64,000 nt of DNA from Zygnema cylindricum (GCA_037447655.1 JBBHKE010002414.1:1-64000); one strand, 5' to 3'; numbered from the stretch's first letter, positions 10,845-23,164 are shown. A program made the numbers and translations. Notes: generated by a model from the sequence alone, not told the origin.

Positions 10845-12747
10845 CTAGTGGATTTTAAGGTTAGTGAGAACGTTAGCGCCGGTAGGGTTGCTCAAGTGGT
10901 CCAAAAGATTCTGGAAGGGACCATCGCCGGTTACGATCCCTTGGATGAAGAATCCGAGAACAGCGATCATCGCCAGCCGTCCATTCTTGATCTCCTTGGT
11001 CTTGAGAACCTTCAACGAAGCTGGGTCCTTGCCGAATCCGAGGAAGTTGAAGAAAGCGCCACCTGGGTAAGCTGGGTCGCCGGATCCACCCAAAACCTTC
11101 TCCAAACCCAAAAGGTAGGTCTTGGATCCATAACCGGGCTCTGCAACACAAAATATACAGTAATAGAATAATCAGTTAAGGAAAGTTACTACACTCGAAG
11201 CGTTCTATGCATTAGGACTCCATCGAATAATTTTACTGAGGAATAAAACGTCTGTTACAACTACGATCTTCAGATAAAATCTTGCAAATATCAAGCTACA
11301 CTATATGAGTGACTTCTCAAGTACATAAAAATACATTGTCACTAAGATCTCCGTCGTAACAAATTTCCGAACGTAATCCGAACGTCTCCTTGCAGGAAGT
11401 GTCTTAACTAGACACATTCCTACGTCGAAAAGTTAATTAAATACCAGCATTACAAACGATGATATATATTTACACAGTAATTTGCTAAAAACAATTAAAA
11501 ATTTGCACTCACTCCAGTAGTCCTGGCCTCTTCGGTGTTCGGCGAATCCTAGAAGGATGATCTCCAAAACAAACAGTGTGTATGGATCCGCCCAGTAGTC
11601 GTACGCTCCGAGAGGTGGAATCACACCGGATCTGAACCACACAACGGCGGTCTCCTGTGGAATCAATCCGATCTTTCCAAGAACCTCGGGAGCGATGATT
11701 CCCGCAGCTCCGAGCATGGCCCAACGACCGTTGATGATCTCAGCATAAGACAACCATTTAGGGTCGATGAATTGACCGGCGCCCTCGGGGTCACTGAGGC
11801 CCAATGGGTCAAAGCCGAAGTCTCCGGGAAGGCTGCAGGAAGACAGGGAATCAAAATCAGCAACCGAGAGGATATATCTCTATCTCTCTCTGACTCTCTC
11901 TGGCAGGCTTATAAAGAACAAAGAGTCTACATTGCAGAAAAATCAGCAGAAAGAAACAAAAGCAGCAACCAGCAGGTCATCTCCCTCTCTCTGTCTCTCT
12001 ATCTCTGGCAGGCTGCTAAAGAACAAAGCAGAAAAAGAGTATACAAGATAGACTGTAGAGAGAAAACACCAGAGAAACCACATTAGGCGGCAAAACCTAA
12101 TTTCTTAAGGTATTACTGAAGGGAGAGGAAAAAGGCTTATTAAGGAGAAATAAGACATACCTTCCGTCCAAGTAAGTCAAGGACTGTGGAGAAGAGAACC
12201 ATGTCTGTCGGTTAGCCTGCAAGGAGAAGCCAAAGAAAAAAAAAGAATGATGAGAAACAGAACTAACATCCACGTAAAATGAAAAATTAAGGTTAAGAAG
12301 TAAAACAAAGCGACTGAAATCGCGGAGCATGATAATCCAAAGCTTCATTTGATTGCCTCTATAGAGAAGTCTAAGTAACTAAAAAATTAAAATGATTTGA
12401 CGAAAAATGATAATTTTCAGGTACCAAATGCAAGCTACTGCCGAAATTGCTCCAAAATGCGCCCAAACACTACAGCATTCCCTATATAAACTCCTACTTG
12501 CACTCAATGACCTAAAAGAAGAAAATAGACAATTCTGTACAGAAACATGAATACGACAAACAACAAGCTCAGTCAATACCTTGACTGGCTTGTCAGAGGC
12601 GGCACGGACGACGAGTCGCTCGCCACGTGCGACAGTGAACGACGGAGTTGCACATCGCAGAGCCTTTCCTTGGACGAAGTTTTGCCTGCAGGCGTCAATG
12701 CCAGCCGCGGGGGCGGCGGCAATCGCACGTGCGGTCACGGCAGCCAT
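10845..12747 (-). CDS. LHCA3: Photosystem I chlorophyll a/b-binding protein Lhca3-type, 279 aa, four exons
   Basis: Coding exons in transcript order are 12747-12580, 12216-12161, 11832-11513 and 11140-10845. All introns are GT-AG, and the phases join exactly. Residues 1 to about 50 are an Ala/Arg-rich plastid transit peptide ending near VVRAAS. The mature part has [17 protein letters not shown] at about 71-87, helix [11 protein letters not shown] (106-115), helix [17 protein letters not shown] (161-176) and helix [18 protein letters not shown] (230-246). The C terminus is QNLLDHL...NVLTNLKIH. The length matches plant Lhca3 (about 270 aa). Asn109 replaces the usual His at the helix-B chlorophyll ligand, the feature tied to red-shifted chlorophylls in Lhca3/Lhca4. 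The protein acts in the thylakoid as part of the PSI antenna belt. Confidence 0.96.
11876..12030 (-). repeat. Direct duplication inside LHCA3 intron 2
   Basis: On the plus strand, a CT-rich run followed by CTCTGGCAGGCTTATAAAGAACAAAG (about 11881-11925) recurs as CTCTGGCAGGCTGCTAAAGAACAAAG (about 11978-12025). The duplication is wholly intronic and removed by the splice sites used in the gene model. Confidence 0.6.
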
Positions 12748-13430
12748 GGCTTCTACAAGCTTAACCTTAGCAACTTTGCTAAGATGACTGGTGTTCGTTG
12801 TCGGTTAAACTTACAGGGCTAGGATTCTCAGTATTCCTGCAGGAGGAGATGTAACTAGAAGAGGGAGAGGAGATTGGGAAAAGGATTGCGAATGACGGAT
12901 CGGGCGGCACCGACAAATTGAGCGGCTGAGATGGATAATGTGGATCGTATGGACGAATGGGAGAAGAGAAGGAAGCCAGTGTGCCAATCCGAGGGCATTT
13001 GGTGAGATCCTGAACATCGAGGATGTATGCGTGACTTATGAGGCGTATCGTAAACTCTATAGTAAAATCGGGAGCGTTCGCAAGGAATGAACGGTCCAGA
13101 TTCGGGAAAAGAGATGAAAGGACGCATAACCTTTGTAGACGGCTGTGTGACCGTCGGATGCGCCGGTGGCAGGCGCGTAGTACGGTGGATAGAGCTGGAA
13201 TTTCGCTCGTGTGAAATGCAGTATTACGAAAGAGAGGATATTGCCTGTACGGTAGATAGGGGGCCATCGCCCCAGCGTATGAGGAGACGGATGGGGGTAT
13301 GGTATGGATCATGGATCCGAATACGAAGGGCACAAATGGGTCGATTTTGAAGTAAATGGAAACATGGAATTGCTGATAGGGTAATTGCCAGTTGGCACAC
13401 GGACATTGGATTTACATCAAAGTATCAAAC
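12748..13430 (-). promoter_or_regulatory. Upstream region and probable promoter of LHCA3
   Basis: This 0.7-kb stretch directly upstream of the LHCA3 start is richer in G and C than its surroundings and free of recognisable transposon sequence. On the gene's strand it contains a CCAAT (complement of ATTGG near 13404) and GATA-like motifs such as the one near 12931. A long minus ORF (12779-13333) ends just before the LHCA3 ATG but shows no domain. Specific elements are not proven. Confidence 0.4.
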
Positions 13431-14026
13431 ATTGTCTACGTCGGTACGGCTCTTGTTTTATTTGAGGAAGGAAACCAGAGTCCTCATTCGAGTCTGTGCC
13501 GTACAGTGGTTCTGTACTCTGTCGTCTTTAACTCACTGTAGCATGTACTACTAGTCTGTACTTTCACAGAAATCAGCGGAGCACACTTTATATCGCCACT
13601 TGTTCCAATAACTGTAGCTGTGTAGCATAGCGTATCGTATCGCTCAGATGCTCAACGCATCAAAACTTTGTGTCTATACGATTCTGCCAGCTCTTTACAA
13701 TCTGGCCGATACATCAACGTCTTAAATCCCCAGATATTAATATTACAGAAACTTCTCGGACAACGGTCAAAAACTTGGTGCACACTTGTGGGTAGATACG
13801 AAATACCGTACTGAATACATTCGGTGTACGCGTGGTTCGGCTCAAACTGAGTACCGAAGACCGGTTGGTGCCGGTTCGTTCGTTACAGTTTGCTTTTCTT
13901 TTTCTGGTCCGTCACAGGTCAATGTCTAACCAATCCACGCCCACCTGACTTCTAATTTAACCAATCCACAGCCGCCTAGCTTATTCTCTTACGGTTTCGA
14001 TGTTTCTTGTTGTACTTTTAACTTCT

Positions 14027-14250
14027 TTTACGCTGTTAGTGATAGACTGTTAGGTGTTAATGACTTTTTTGCCACTGAAAACATCTTTTCTCCGTACACA
14101 CATGTTGGATTGTGAATTTGACGGTTGGAATTGAAAGATGAGATTCTCAGCTTCCGTTTGGCGGTCTCAACTTGAAAATCGCACAAGTATGTACGGAGAA
14201 AAGATGTTTTCATTGGCGAAAAAGTTTTTAACGCATAGCGATACAAGGTG
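14027..14250. mobile_element. MITE family C, copy 2
   Basis: The internal arms AAAACATCTTTTCTCCGTAC and GTACGGAGAAAAGATGTTTT are inverted repeats around the family signature GACGGTTGGAATTGAAAG. The right end reads ATAGCGATACAAGGTG followed by TA. The left boundary is approximate. The flanking stretches 13431-14026 and 14251-15052 contain no recognised gene. Confidence 0.6.
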
Positions 14251-15052
14251 TACCTTCCTTTTACTTTTTGATTAAAAGCAATTACGTGTACCAATATCTT
14301 CGAGATTCGTAAACCCGAAACGAGCGTATTTTCTTAATATTACCGCGCTTTCCTATTGAAGTTCGGATCCATTTTGTACAAGTATGAAACTTTATTGCAA
14401 AAATGCACGACGGATTGTCCACCTTACTACAAAGGAGTGGGAAGAGACCTTATTGCTAACGCCTGAGACTAAGCAAGAAAATGGAAAACCTGCATTGGAA
14501 ATCTACGCGTCCTAACATGCATGGCATGTCATCTTCATTATGGACTGGGCTTTATTGCAGTGAAAACACCATTGTTTGTACAACACGCCTTCTTCAGGTT
14601 TTTTACCATAATGACATATCATCATTCGAAATTTACTTGTTAGGCTTGTGAGAGAGGAATGAAGTGTCTTTCAATTCTCGAGTTATCACTTTGTTTTTCA
14701 TGGAACCAAATTGACTCGCTGAATTGTGGCACGAATAGGACGACATTGACATGGCACGTATATAACTAATTTATTAGTTTACATGCCATCTTTGGCAAAA
14801 CATAATACAAAACCAACACCACTTATTGATGACTCGACAATCTTCTAAGCTTCTAACTACGCCTTTCTCGGATAAGGTGCAAAAAAAAAAAAACGAAAAC
14901 AGTTCAACAAACCAACAACAAGACAACCTTGCAGCAATGTACTTTATACTTTTGGTCCAAAGTATCGTCTTTAATTCCTTAACTTTCAGAGTGCCATACT
15001 CACTCATACTACATATTGCTTTTTGTTCTGTACAAACTTTTGCCAAATTAAA

Positions 15053-17179
15053 TCAATCGAATAAGTAATGCTTGTCTACGGTTTCTGAGACAGACCATGT
15101 ACATCCCATGCCAGCTGGAAACTGAACAAGATCGCCTGCGCCGAATTCGACATAGTCATCGGTACCATCTGGTGTAACTTTTACTTTTCCCTTCAACAAA
15201 TAGCAAGTTTCTCGGTCAGAATATGTCCATGGAAACTCGCTTGGAGGGCATCCCCATCTGCAACAACCATCAAATGAGCGGAAATTGAATCAGGAGGGAC
15301 TGAAGGTAGAACATTTAGATGAGCGAGGTCATTTTATCAATTTGTGATTCTAGCATCCCAACAAATGTCGTGGTTCATGACGGCAATCCTAACAGAATTG
15401 TTTGTCAGACCATTTCCTCGGAATCAGGAATCTGAGAGGAAAAGACAAGAAGAATGTCCTTTGAGTGAAGTTGTAAAATAGCAATGGAATTGTGCAAGGA
15501 TCTGTTGCTGGTGCATAAATTGAGTCAAGGATTGAAAGAAGTATGTAGATAAAAAAAAGGTTCAGATTGAAAGACAGCTTCATTCATTCACCCCAATCGT
15601 GATACAAGTCAATTAGAGTTTACAGAGACAAAAAGCTCGGACAGGAAAAATGAAAGATAGTAAAATACACAAAAACTTTTTCAGAGCAAGGAGAAGCTCT
15701 GAAGTTGCAGAGAAACCTCTGAAACAACTATTGAAAAATCCAGAACAGCAACAGAACCTGTCCTGGACATCTGTTAGGTACAAATTAACATAAAAAAAAG
15801 TCTATTTAGAGGTTAGTGGTAGAAACCAGAGGCCCGAGGAAATGTCAGAGGATGGATCCAGTTCTAAGCTTCAAAGTTTTTTTTAAAAACACCTGGAAAT
15901 GAAATTGACAGCGACCTGTTTAAAAGCTATAAGTTCTGAGGAAGTGAACGTAGAGAGAGGGAAAAAAAAAGCAGTTTCCAGGACACAGAAGACCGTCTTT
16001 ACTTTTTTTATTTTGATCAGATGGAATTTTGACATTTGCGTCATTTCCCCTTTCACTTCATTCCTAGCTTTTCCATCCATCCGGAAACTATAAAAAAAAG
16101 TAACAAGAAAGTTTATACATTGTTTTCAAGCACACTTAATCTAATCAGTAAACAGCAAATTTCTTCAACTCACAAAAAACACAGGCGCAACTGGAAAAAA
16201 ACACCGGAAAACACAACCAGACAATAGTATTTTGAAACATTTGATTTATCGCTTTTACAATGTAACATAAAAATATCTAGGCGCACACCAAGCAGGCTGA
16301 GTGAAACTACAGAACTGTATGATAAATCACCAAATTCATATAACTCCTTCATTTTAAGGAAGCACTTCAAAACAAAACAAAGCTGATAAATGACAATAAT
16401 ACACGGTGGAGAGGAGGGTTGAAATCAAAACACGAAGTAAATTCAATATCGTTTTTTTTTTATTATACTACATAATCTATGGTTAATAACATATAATACT
16501 GGTAAAACATAAGTCAGGTAAACTTGTTAAAAATAGAAACATTAGTCACTTCAAACAATATTTATATCGTCTGACAATAATGTACGGATTGTTGCTGAAT
16601 TAAAGCCCATTTGTATCAGTCCATTAATCGGTAGCCAAAATTACATACATTCTGATGCCAAAATTGACAGAACCTGAAAAAGGCTGAGCTCTCAAATACA
16701 ATGAAACGAAAAGAAATGCATCTTATTTACATTCAAGAAATATAAGACATGTACATACATCATCAGAATTCCTTATGAAGAAATATAGACATAAGATAAC
16801 AAACAATGGCAAGACTGAAATTAAAGGCATAACAAAGGTTTCATAACAAATAATGCAGTTAAGAAAGGACATACTTTGACCAAGATCGAACTCCAAGCTC
16901 TGTCAAACGGTCTTCTGACGGGTTCCTTTCAATCCTAATTCCAAGTTTTGTCTCAACTTGAGCTCCTACAGCTTCCTTTGATTCCGCCATAGCCTTTAAA
17001 ACAAGAGGAGACTTTTTGACTGAAGCTTTCTTCACAGCTAGTTTTAGCTGAGATGATTCTTTCACATATAAAGCACAAACGTTTCCTTTTTTTAAGCAGA
17101 GCTGCGGCAAATAATTTTTAGATTCAAACGAATGAATTTGTGAAGAAACTAGAGGGTAAGATGTGTTACTCAAAGCCAT
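15053..17179 (-). CDS. Plastid-targeted cupin-3 (DUF861-type) protein, 169 aa, two exons
   Basis: Exon 1 is 17179-16875 and exon 2 is 15257-15053. The 1617-bp GT-AG intron splits the codon for Lys102. Residues 1 to about 65 form a Ser/Lys-rich presequence consistent with plastid import. The core begins with LGIRIERNPSEDRLTELGV and continues WGCPPSEFPWTYSDRETCYL (103-122), LKGKVKVTPDGTDDYVEFG and GDLVQFPAGMGCTWSVS, ending DKHYLFD. These are the signature blocks of plant single-domain RmlC-like cupins annotated as cupin_3. The biochemical role of that family in plants is not established, so none is assigned. It starts 284 bp from the divergent glyoxalase II gene. Confidence 0.93.
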
Positions 17180-17463
17180 GGAGAGAAGAAACGATCGGCG
17201 AGATAAAAATGAAGTGCTTTAAAATATAAACTGATGGAAAAGCAGCCATGGATTCCAAATATTCAATTCGCTACGTCAAAATTTTACACGTGCGACGGTA
17301 ATTTTCTGTTGGTGCCCTGCGACACTTGAGTCAATCTTATTGGTAAAATCTAAAAACGTTGTGAATCAAAACTGGCCAGAAATTTGAATTAGGTTCCAGT
17401 ACATTGTGCTTCTCTGTCACATGAGAGAGTGAGGGAGAGAGAGAGAGGCCCTGTTAGTAAGCC
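17180..17463. promoter_or_regulatory. Shared 284-bp intergenic region of a head-to-head gene pair
   Basis: The cupin start codon (17179, minus) and glyoxalase II start codon (17464, plus) face away from each other across this stretch. It contains a perfect G-box CACGTG at 17287-17292, an inverted CCAAT (ATTGG) near 17339, and an AAATATAAA block near 17222-17230 that reads as TATATTT toward the cupin. A GAGAG-rich tract at about 17424-17450 lies just before the glyoxalase start. A bidirectional promoter is inferred from this geometry. Confidence 0.6.
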
Positions 17464-20400
17464 ATGGCTTCTGTTGTGGCCCCTCGTGTCTTCAAAATGG
17501 CAGCTAGTGTTCCGGAAACCTCCTTCAAGTTCCACTATGGAAGCTCAGTCATGGCTCTTCCTGTGATTGCTATGGCATGCCTACCTGCAACCGGGCAAGT
17601 GCTTGCTGCACCGGCATGTAATCCTGTCTCTGCAAACATGGTAACTTTAACAGCATTTGTGGCATCACTCTTTTTATTTGCCTCTCTTTCTGGTAACTTT
17701 CAGAGCATTTCTGGCATCACACTTTTTTATCCGCCTCTTTTTATGTTAACTTTCAGAGCTTTTCTGGCATCACATGTTTTTATTTGCCCCTCTTGCTGGT
17801 ATAGAGCATTTCTGGCTTCACACTTTTTTATTTGCCTCTCTTTATGGCAATTCAGGGCATTTCTGGCATCACATTTTTTTTATTTGCCTCACTGGTTGCT
17901 TTTGGTGCATTTCTATTTAATCGCCTCTCTTTATGGTAAATTTGAGAGCTTTTCTGGCATCACACTTTTTAATTTGCCTCTCTTTATGGTAACTTTCAAA
18001 GCACTTCTGGCATCACACTTTTTTACTTGCCTCATCTTTATGGTAACTTTCGGGGCATTTATGGGGTCAGAAGTTTTTATTCGCCTCTATTTATGGTAAT
18101 TTCCCGGGCATTTCTGGCATCACACTTGTTCATTTGCCTCTCCAAATAAAAAAGACATTGTAGCTTTTAAAGCATTTTTGCTATGACGGCTTCTCCATTT
18201 TTCTCTCAGAATGGCCTGTAACGTTGTGTACTGTAGTGTACAAGTTTGTGTATTCTATTGCCCTTTTGATACTACAAAAAAGTGCAGATGGAAAATTGCA
18301 ACAACGCAGAAAGAATAGCGAAAGGTAAGGGTTTGTTTAAATTTTAATATTTTTTTATCACTGCAATGGCTTGTGCAGTGTCCTCTTCCTAGATCGAAAG
18401 ACAGTATCAATAAGATTTTGCCACAAGGCAGGAATTTATGGTCCTTTGGACTTTCCCATACTGTATCAAGAAGCCATGGACGGCCGTCTTTCAAGAGGGA
18501 GTATGCCTCTTGTTCCTCCAGTTTGAAAATTGAACTGGTAAGGACTTTTCTGTAAGAACTGAAAGTCCTAAATTGCTGAAATGTGATGATATAACTTATT
18601 TTTTAATCCCATTATATTTTAGTACTTCGGTCTTCACTGATGATAGGCATTCTGTAAATTCATTAAATTTTTGAGTCCTGTACACAACATAACCAAGACA
18701 AACTAGCAGGGGCGAAAGTTAGCACTTTCTTCTTAAACCAGCTGCAAGCCAGCTCTGTTATTTCAAATTGCAATATATGTTTTCCCCCAGCTTCATAGAT
18801 TTTGGATTACTACAACGTGAATCGCTATTAGTGTCAATGTTTTTCCTGCCACTTAGAACATGTTTTCTCCGTGCACACTTGTCGGATTATTAATCGGACG
18901 GTTGCGATGGAAGGTAAGGTGGTTACCTTTCGATTGGTGTTCTCCAAACGGAAATCGGACATGTGTCCACTGAGGAAAGTTGATATAAGTGGCAAAAAAA
19001 ACATTGACAGTAACAGCGATTCACGCTGTAGAGCATAATTGATTCGGCCAATTCTTCGAGAAAATGAGAAGCTAAAAAACGAATCCTAATTAAAGCATGA
19101 CTGACTCACCTTCACTTAAAAGTTGTAGGTTAATTACAATAACTTCATAACCAGTGAATTTTGTGCTTGGGGGATTAACTTAGGCTTTTTGATGCTTGAA
19201 ATGACGGTTGTTGACAGTGTGATGGGGAAGAACGAGGTCATGTTTAACATTTTATTTCAGTAAAGATGGTAACAACCAATGATACCGCGTTTGTTTAAGT
19301 AATGTCCTCTATTTGAAATCGTTTACGAAGAATGTCTAGTTATATTTTAACCGCCATTTGTGCTGGACATTTGATGGATAACAGTTAAAGTATGTCAAAC
19401 TTGCTACATGATTTTATATTTTCGTTTTTTGAGACCACAAACATTTAAAAACAAATGCTTGAATGCTCATTCTGAATAAACGTGCAGGTATAAGAACAAT
19501 TTTGTTCCTGTTAGCTTGATAAAAGCAAATGTGGTCCACTTGCGGTCACCGAAGGTTGAATACTATAGTACCGCACATCACTATTAAAGGAATTGTTAAT
19601 GTAAATGTAGAATTATAATGTATAATATTAACTTAGTGTAAGGGGACGAGGCGTTTTGTAGTCCACTCCTTTAAATAGTGTTGTCAACACTATTTTATGA
19701 TTTTCGGCCATAATAAGTCGCAACCAAATTAGTGTTATTAACTCTAATAGTGGTGGATGGTGTAGCTATTCTTTTCTACTTGATGATATCTGACCTTCAA
19801 ACATGTTGATAAGCTTCTGATATTCAAGTTGGCAGATGAAATTTCTTCCTAAGGTTCTGGTTAAGTGAGGTTCTGACATACAAATTTGCTAATAAAGTTT
19901 TGACATTCTGTGATTTTGTTGGATCGAGCTTTCGCCGAGCTTTCTCGGTCTTATGTGGATGATTATACTCCACATACATTTTATCCTTTAAATACTTTAA
20001 GTATAAAAAAAAACAGCACCTTCAGTATGGTTTATGCTAAATACATTGACAAATGTAACTAAGTAGCCAGACACATGTTGGCTGACTAAACCACACAAAA
20101 ACAGTTCAATCCCCTAAAAGTTTTTTAACAACAATCGTTTTCTATAATGTTCACAAGAATAATTTTCTAACTTTCCAAATATCATTTTCCAAAACCGTCG
20201 CAACAGTCATTTTCTAAAACGTCAAGATCCTCGTTTTTCCAAACTCATTGTTTTCTGAAGGTTTTTCGGTTCGGTGTTGGCCAGCACAGGTTCCATGTTT
20301 GAAAGACAATTACGCTTATCTTCTTTACGACACAGAGGCGGGTGTGACAGCTGTCGTAGATCCGTCGGAATCTGAGCCTGTGGAGGTTGCTTTGTCAAAA

Positions 20401-22698
20401 AAAGGTCTTCATTTGACACATGTCATCAATACTCATCACCATTGGGATCACACAGATGGAAACAAGAATCTAAAATCGAAGTACAAAGCCGAGGTGTGTT
20501 CAGCAGGAATATTAACCTTTTAACTTTTTTGAGTAAGTTTGGCATTTCAAATTTGGAGTAACTGGAACAAAATTTCAGTTTCGATACTGTAAAGTTCATT
20601 TGGTTAGGACCTAGGATACCATTCCCATTACTGCTGTCCACATTAAAGTTTCTGTACAATCCAAAGATTTGGTATCTGAAATTAGTAAAGTCCACACTAA
20701 TTACAGATGACAGTAAAAGTGGTTTTAGGAGAGTATATATGATTTGAAGAGGGACCAAACGGGAGGGAGAAAATGGGGCAGGTGGTGGGACCCAAAGCAG
20801 ATAAGGACCGGATTCCGTTTATAGACGTGGCACTTGGAGAGGGTGACACCTGGCAGTTTGGTGGCCATGAAGTACAGATTTTCGATACTCCAGGACATAC
20901 TCGTGGTTCGTAATTACTGTAAAACCCAAGACCTCTGATTGATCTGTCAAGCAATTTTAAAGTAAATTTAATACGGTTGGGATTGGTTTTTTAACAAATT
21001 TCAACATAGATGGGATCACCTTTTATAACAATATTTGAATACACTTGGGATTACGTTTAACAAATTTCAATATAGATGAGAACATGTACCCCATTTATGT
21101 TAGGTGTGCAATCATTCGCCAAAGTTGAAATTTTTAGTGGTTTTGGTTCACTTCTGAAAGTTTAAGAAACATATTCATTTTGTTCTTTTTTGTGTCCCTT
21201 TGGTTAAAGAGGATGCTGTTATTAATGTTTAGTGATGTTTTTCTCTTTGGAGAAAACGGTTTTATGGAACTTCCGATTTTGTGAGAAATTTCTTGTTAAA
21301 TTTTGGGAATTTGGGATTTTTTGTGGATAGGTCATGTATCCTTCTATATCCCTTCTGCCGAAGCTGTTTTTACGGGAGATACTCTTTTTGCGCTTGGTTG
21401 TGGACGACTTTTCGAGGGAACTCCTGAACAGGTACAAAAGGTTGAAGGTTTTTTAACAAACATTCATGAAAACAAAACTCTTAAGGAACTTGATTATAAA
21501 ATGCTTTTTACTACCTCTGAACAGGTACTTTCTGTGTTTCTCACTTTTTTCTCTGTGAAGGGCATTGGTTTGGGGTACAAATGAAGTAAACTTAAGCCTA
21601 GTTATTTTTATACAGAAAAAAAACGCCATTTCTGTTTTTTGAGTGGATTTTTATGGTTTTGCAGATGTGGAAATCTTTATCGAAACTCACTTCCTTACCT
21701 CCTCAGACACGTGTCTATTGTGGTCACGAATATACTCAGGTGAAAAAATAATGGTCAGAATGTTTTTTTGGGAGGTAAATGGGTTTGGGGCAATACTTGG
21801 GCCGGTAGACTTCATTTTTAGTGTATAACGTTGAGAATGATTTTTTTTGGAAGCATTCGTGTTATAAATAAAGTTTTGGACATTTAATTTTAATAAATTT
21901 AGTGAGTGTTGATTTTTCTGGGAGCTGAATAAGTTCAAACTAAAATTTGTGACAATTAGACTCACCTTGCAAGATATCAATGAGAAACGTGAAAGTTTTA
22001 GAAGCTTAATGGGTTTTAAGCAAGTTCTGGAGCAATTAGATTAACGGGTAACTTATATTTTTGCATGGAAACAGTCAAATGCGAAATTTGCACTCCATGT
22101 GGAAGCTGGAAATGAGGAGCTTCAAAATCGAGCGAAAAAAATTGGGCAGTTAAGAAGCCAAAATTTGCCTACGGTGAGTTGTCATACATGTTTTCTTTCA
22201 CTTTTGTGTTTTTCTGGAGAAAACTAGGGTAAGTCGCGCCAACGATATATACATGTATGTTTTTTCTCCTATGTTTTCCCTTGACGGACAGGTATTAATG
22301 GTTTTTGTCATACATGTTTTCTTTCACATATTGTTTCTTTGCAGACAGATACTCTCAATTTGAAGGATAACAGGAGCGAAAGTCGATCCTACAACATATA
22401 CATTTTATATATATATACAATATGTTCTCCTTTGCTATTATATATGCATACATATGTATATACATTTATACAATATGTTCTCCTCTGCTATTTACTGTTG
22501 TTTTTCTATTGACGGGCAAGTATTAATGGTTTGTTTTTGTTTTGTTGACAGATCCCTTCAACTCTTGAAGAGGAACTTGCAACGAATCCGTTCCTTCGAC
22601 CACAAAGTGGAGAAATTCGAGAAAAATTGCGAGTTTCTAATAAAGCTTCAGATGCAGAGACATTTGCTGCCGTTCGACGAGCCAAAGATAATTTTTGA
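17464..22698 (+). CDS. GLX2: Hydroxyacylglutathione hydrolase (glyoxalase II), organelle-type, 361 aa, eight exons
   Basis: Exons are 17464-17640, 18379-18537, 20290-20493, 20782-20905, 21331-21431, 21665-21739, 22075-22173 and 22552-22698. All have GT-AG borders and matching phases. Residues 1 to about 105 are an N-terminal presequence, so plastid or mitochondrial location is likely. The metallo-beta-lactamase core starts at [19 protein letters not shown]. Metal ligands are in THHHWDH (160-166), His219 in DTPGHTRG, Asp238 in FTGDTLF and His276 in VYCGHEYT. The C terminus has NPFLR and ends RRAKDNF, as in plant GLX2. It hydrolyses S-lactoylglutathione to lactate and glutathione, the second step of methylglyoxal detoxification. 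All catalytic residues are present. Introns 1 and 2 hold a minisatellite and MITEs. Confidence 0.96.
17641..18140 (+). repeat. Degenerate ~50-60 bp minisatellite filling GLX2 intron 1
   Basis: About nine imperfect copies of a unit containing ATGGTAACTTTCAGAGC, TTTCTGGCATCACAC and TTTTTATTTGCCTCTC are arranged head to tail. The first copy starts at the exon 1 splice donor itself (ATG|GTAACT). Several later copies keep a GTAACTTTC donor-like string followed by an AG. The array stays open in the exon 1 frame to 18099, giving a spurious hydrophobic extension. Confidence 0.85.
18813..19028. mobile_element. MITE family C, copy 3, in GLX2 intron 2
   Basis: It is flanked by TA on both sides and starts CAACGTGAATCGCTATTAG and ends AACAGCGATTCACGCTG. 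The interior has GACGGTTGCGATGGAAGG and GATTGGTGTTCTCC, as in other family-C copies. It has no coding capacity. Confidence 0.75.
19570..19762. mobile_element. MITE family G, copy 1, in GLX2 intron 2
   Basis: The core TTAAATAGTGTTGTCAACAC plus TATTTTATGATTTTCGGCC is shared with copies near 23700, 25220 and 25650. The ends are diverged; the right end GGATGGTGTA resembles the family terminus. The region also carries the related GACGAGGCG/TAGTCCACTCC version of the family palindrome. Confidence 0.6.
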
Positions 22699-23164
22699 TA
22701 ATAGGGTTTTTGTACCATAAAGGTCTCAATAATACAAGTAATTAGCGTTTACATTTTTCCAGTTCTTTGACATTGAGACGATATGTTAAAGACAGTGAAC
22801 GAGTTTGGGCAATTTGGAATATTGAAGAAACAATTGGAAAAAAGAATAAGAAAGAGGATAATCGCTTAAAATACTATCCCTTTGGAATAAAGTGATTTTA
22901 CCCCTCAATGTTTGAAATTTGAATGTATTATACAAAAAACTCCGCCTAGAATTTCTACTACATTCTGTCCAGTTTGTAAATTTAGAGAAACGACAGTCAC
23001 TTGAATGTAACTATTTGAGGTGTGAAAATAACATTTTGTCTCAGATAACGTTTTTGCACGTGTTCTATACGAAACTCATTTAACTTTGTTTATGTATTTC
23101 CAATTGTGGGTAATGGTTGCATGGACTATTTCTGGATTGTGGATATACTGATGAAGGGTATCAA

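Noticed and set aside
10848-11171. Plus-strand ORFs opposite the last LHCA3 exon
   Set aside because: Antisense shadows of the LHCA3 coding sequence.
12779-13333. 184-codon minus-strand ORF directly upstream of LHCA3
   Set aside because: No recognisable domain, Ser/Pro/Arg-rich composition. It lies in the GC-richer promoter region and ends just before the LHCA3 start, so it is most likely chance.
17641-18099. Hydrophobic 153-residue extension of GLX2 exon 1
   Set aside because: Read-through of the intron 1 minisatellite. The GTAACT donor at 17641 joins exon 2 in frame and gives a normal GLX2.
21643-21828. [21 protein letters not shown] across GLX2 exon 6
   Set aside because: Wrong frame over a real GLX2 exon; the correct frame gives [20 protein letters not shown].
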